From contig UWSI01000047.1 of assembly GCA_900541895.1 (NCBI GenBank), forward strand, positions 1 to 5,881: 5,881 nucleotides of DNA. Reading direction: 5' to 3'. Under the pieces are notes generated by a model. The model was not told where the DNA came from and did not search any database. It was given only the letters and a program-made list of their open reading frames with translations. Source of the stretch: an uncultured Actinomyces sp. Lineage in GTDB: Bacteria > Actinomycetota > Actinomycetes > Actinomycetales > Actinomycetaceae. Position numbers and translations under genes: made by a program. This document shows, piece by piece, positions 5,863 to 5,881 of this stretch. Each line of letters begins with the position of its first letter. Position 1 is the first letter of the stretch.

Positions 5863-5873
5863 CTTTTGAAGAG
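5861..5873 (+). promoter_or_regulatory. boxA-like motif and mini-hairpin
   Basis: CTCTTTTGAAGAG is a 5-pair inverted repeat (CTCTT/AAGAG) and resembles the TCTTTGA core of boxA antitermination sites found before bacterial 16S genes. Its first two bases also belong to the large hairpin, so the two structures cannot both be complete. The match is loose and gains weight only from its position just before the expected 16S start. Confidence 0.3.
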
Positions 5874-5881
5874 TGTTGTGG

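Larger units (their letters stand above)
5745..5881 (+). other. Putative rRNA operon leader (or small structured RNA)
   Basis: A G/T-rich non-coding stretch from the candidate start point to the window edge. It has no convincing reading frame. It contains a hairpin-competing segment at 5775-5783, a very stable hairpin at 5824-5862, a boxA-like CTCTTTTGAAGAG and a terminal GTGTTGTGG. The order promoter, stem, boxA-like motif and TTGTGG matches what is known of actinobacterial 16S leaders, where TTTGTGG directly precedes AGAGTTTGATC. The 16S gene itself is not in the window, so this is inference. The alternative is a 120-base RNA that ends at the hairpin plus CTCTTTT. Confidence 0.4.

Overview
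The window looks like a piece of an actinobacterial chromosome. It has moderate G+C with GTG starts, -10 boxes of the TAnnnT type lying almost on top of start codons, and a bacterial protein O-mannosyltransferase (PMT). Protein style and base composition suggest an Actinomycetaceae-like organism (Actinomyces/Schaalia group). That placement is an inference from memory and was not tested. Four complete genes fill positions 33-5281, and about 600 bases without a gene close the window.

Layout: metG (methionyl-tRNA synthetase) runs on the minus strand at 33-1874. An 86-base divergent region carries interleaved candidate promoters for metG and for pncA (nicotinamidase, plus strand, 1961-2533). pncA converges on rsmI (16S rRNA C1402 ribose methyltransferase, minus strand, 2568-3422) across a 34-base gap that is almost entirely two copies of a short repeat. 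rsmI is divergent from a PMT gene (plus strand, 3488-5281), with 65 bases between them. The nearness of metG, rsmI and a divergent PMT gene recalls the Mycobacterium tuberculosis Rv1002c/Rv1003/Rv1007c neighbourhood. The genes are housekeeping functions (translation, ribosome maturation, NAD salvage, envelope protein glycosylation) and do not form one pathway.

The last 600 bases are the least ordinary part. A strong GC hairpin (5311-5338) follows the PMT gene. Then comes about 300 bases of A-rich DNA (about 43% G+C by hand count) with several short repeats and no convincing gene. At about 5700 the composition changes abruptly to a G/T-rich stretch with an extended -10 motif (5730-5738). After it come a very stable 39-base hairpin (5824-5862), a 9-base upstream segment that can compete for one arm of that hairpin, and a boxA-like CTCTTTTGAAGAG. 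The window ends in TTGTGG. This resembles a ribosomal RNA leader, and I infer that a 16S rRNA gene may begin just past the window edge. A short self-terminating RNA is the main alternative.

No CRISPR array, mobile element, tRNA, phage gene or defence system was seen.
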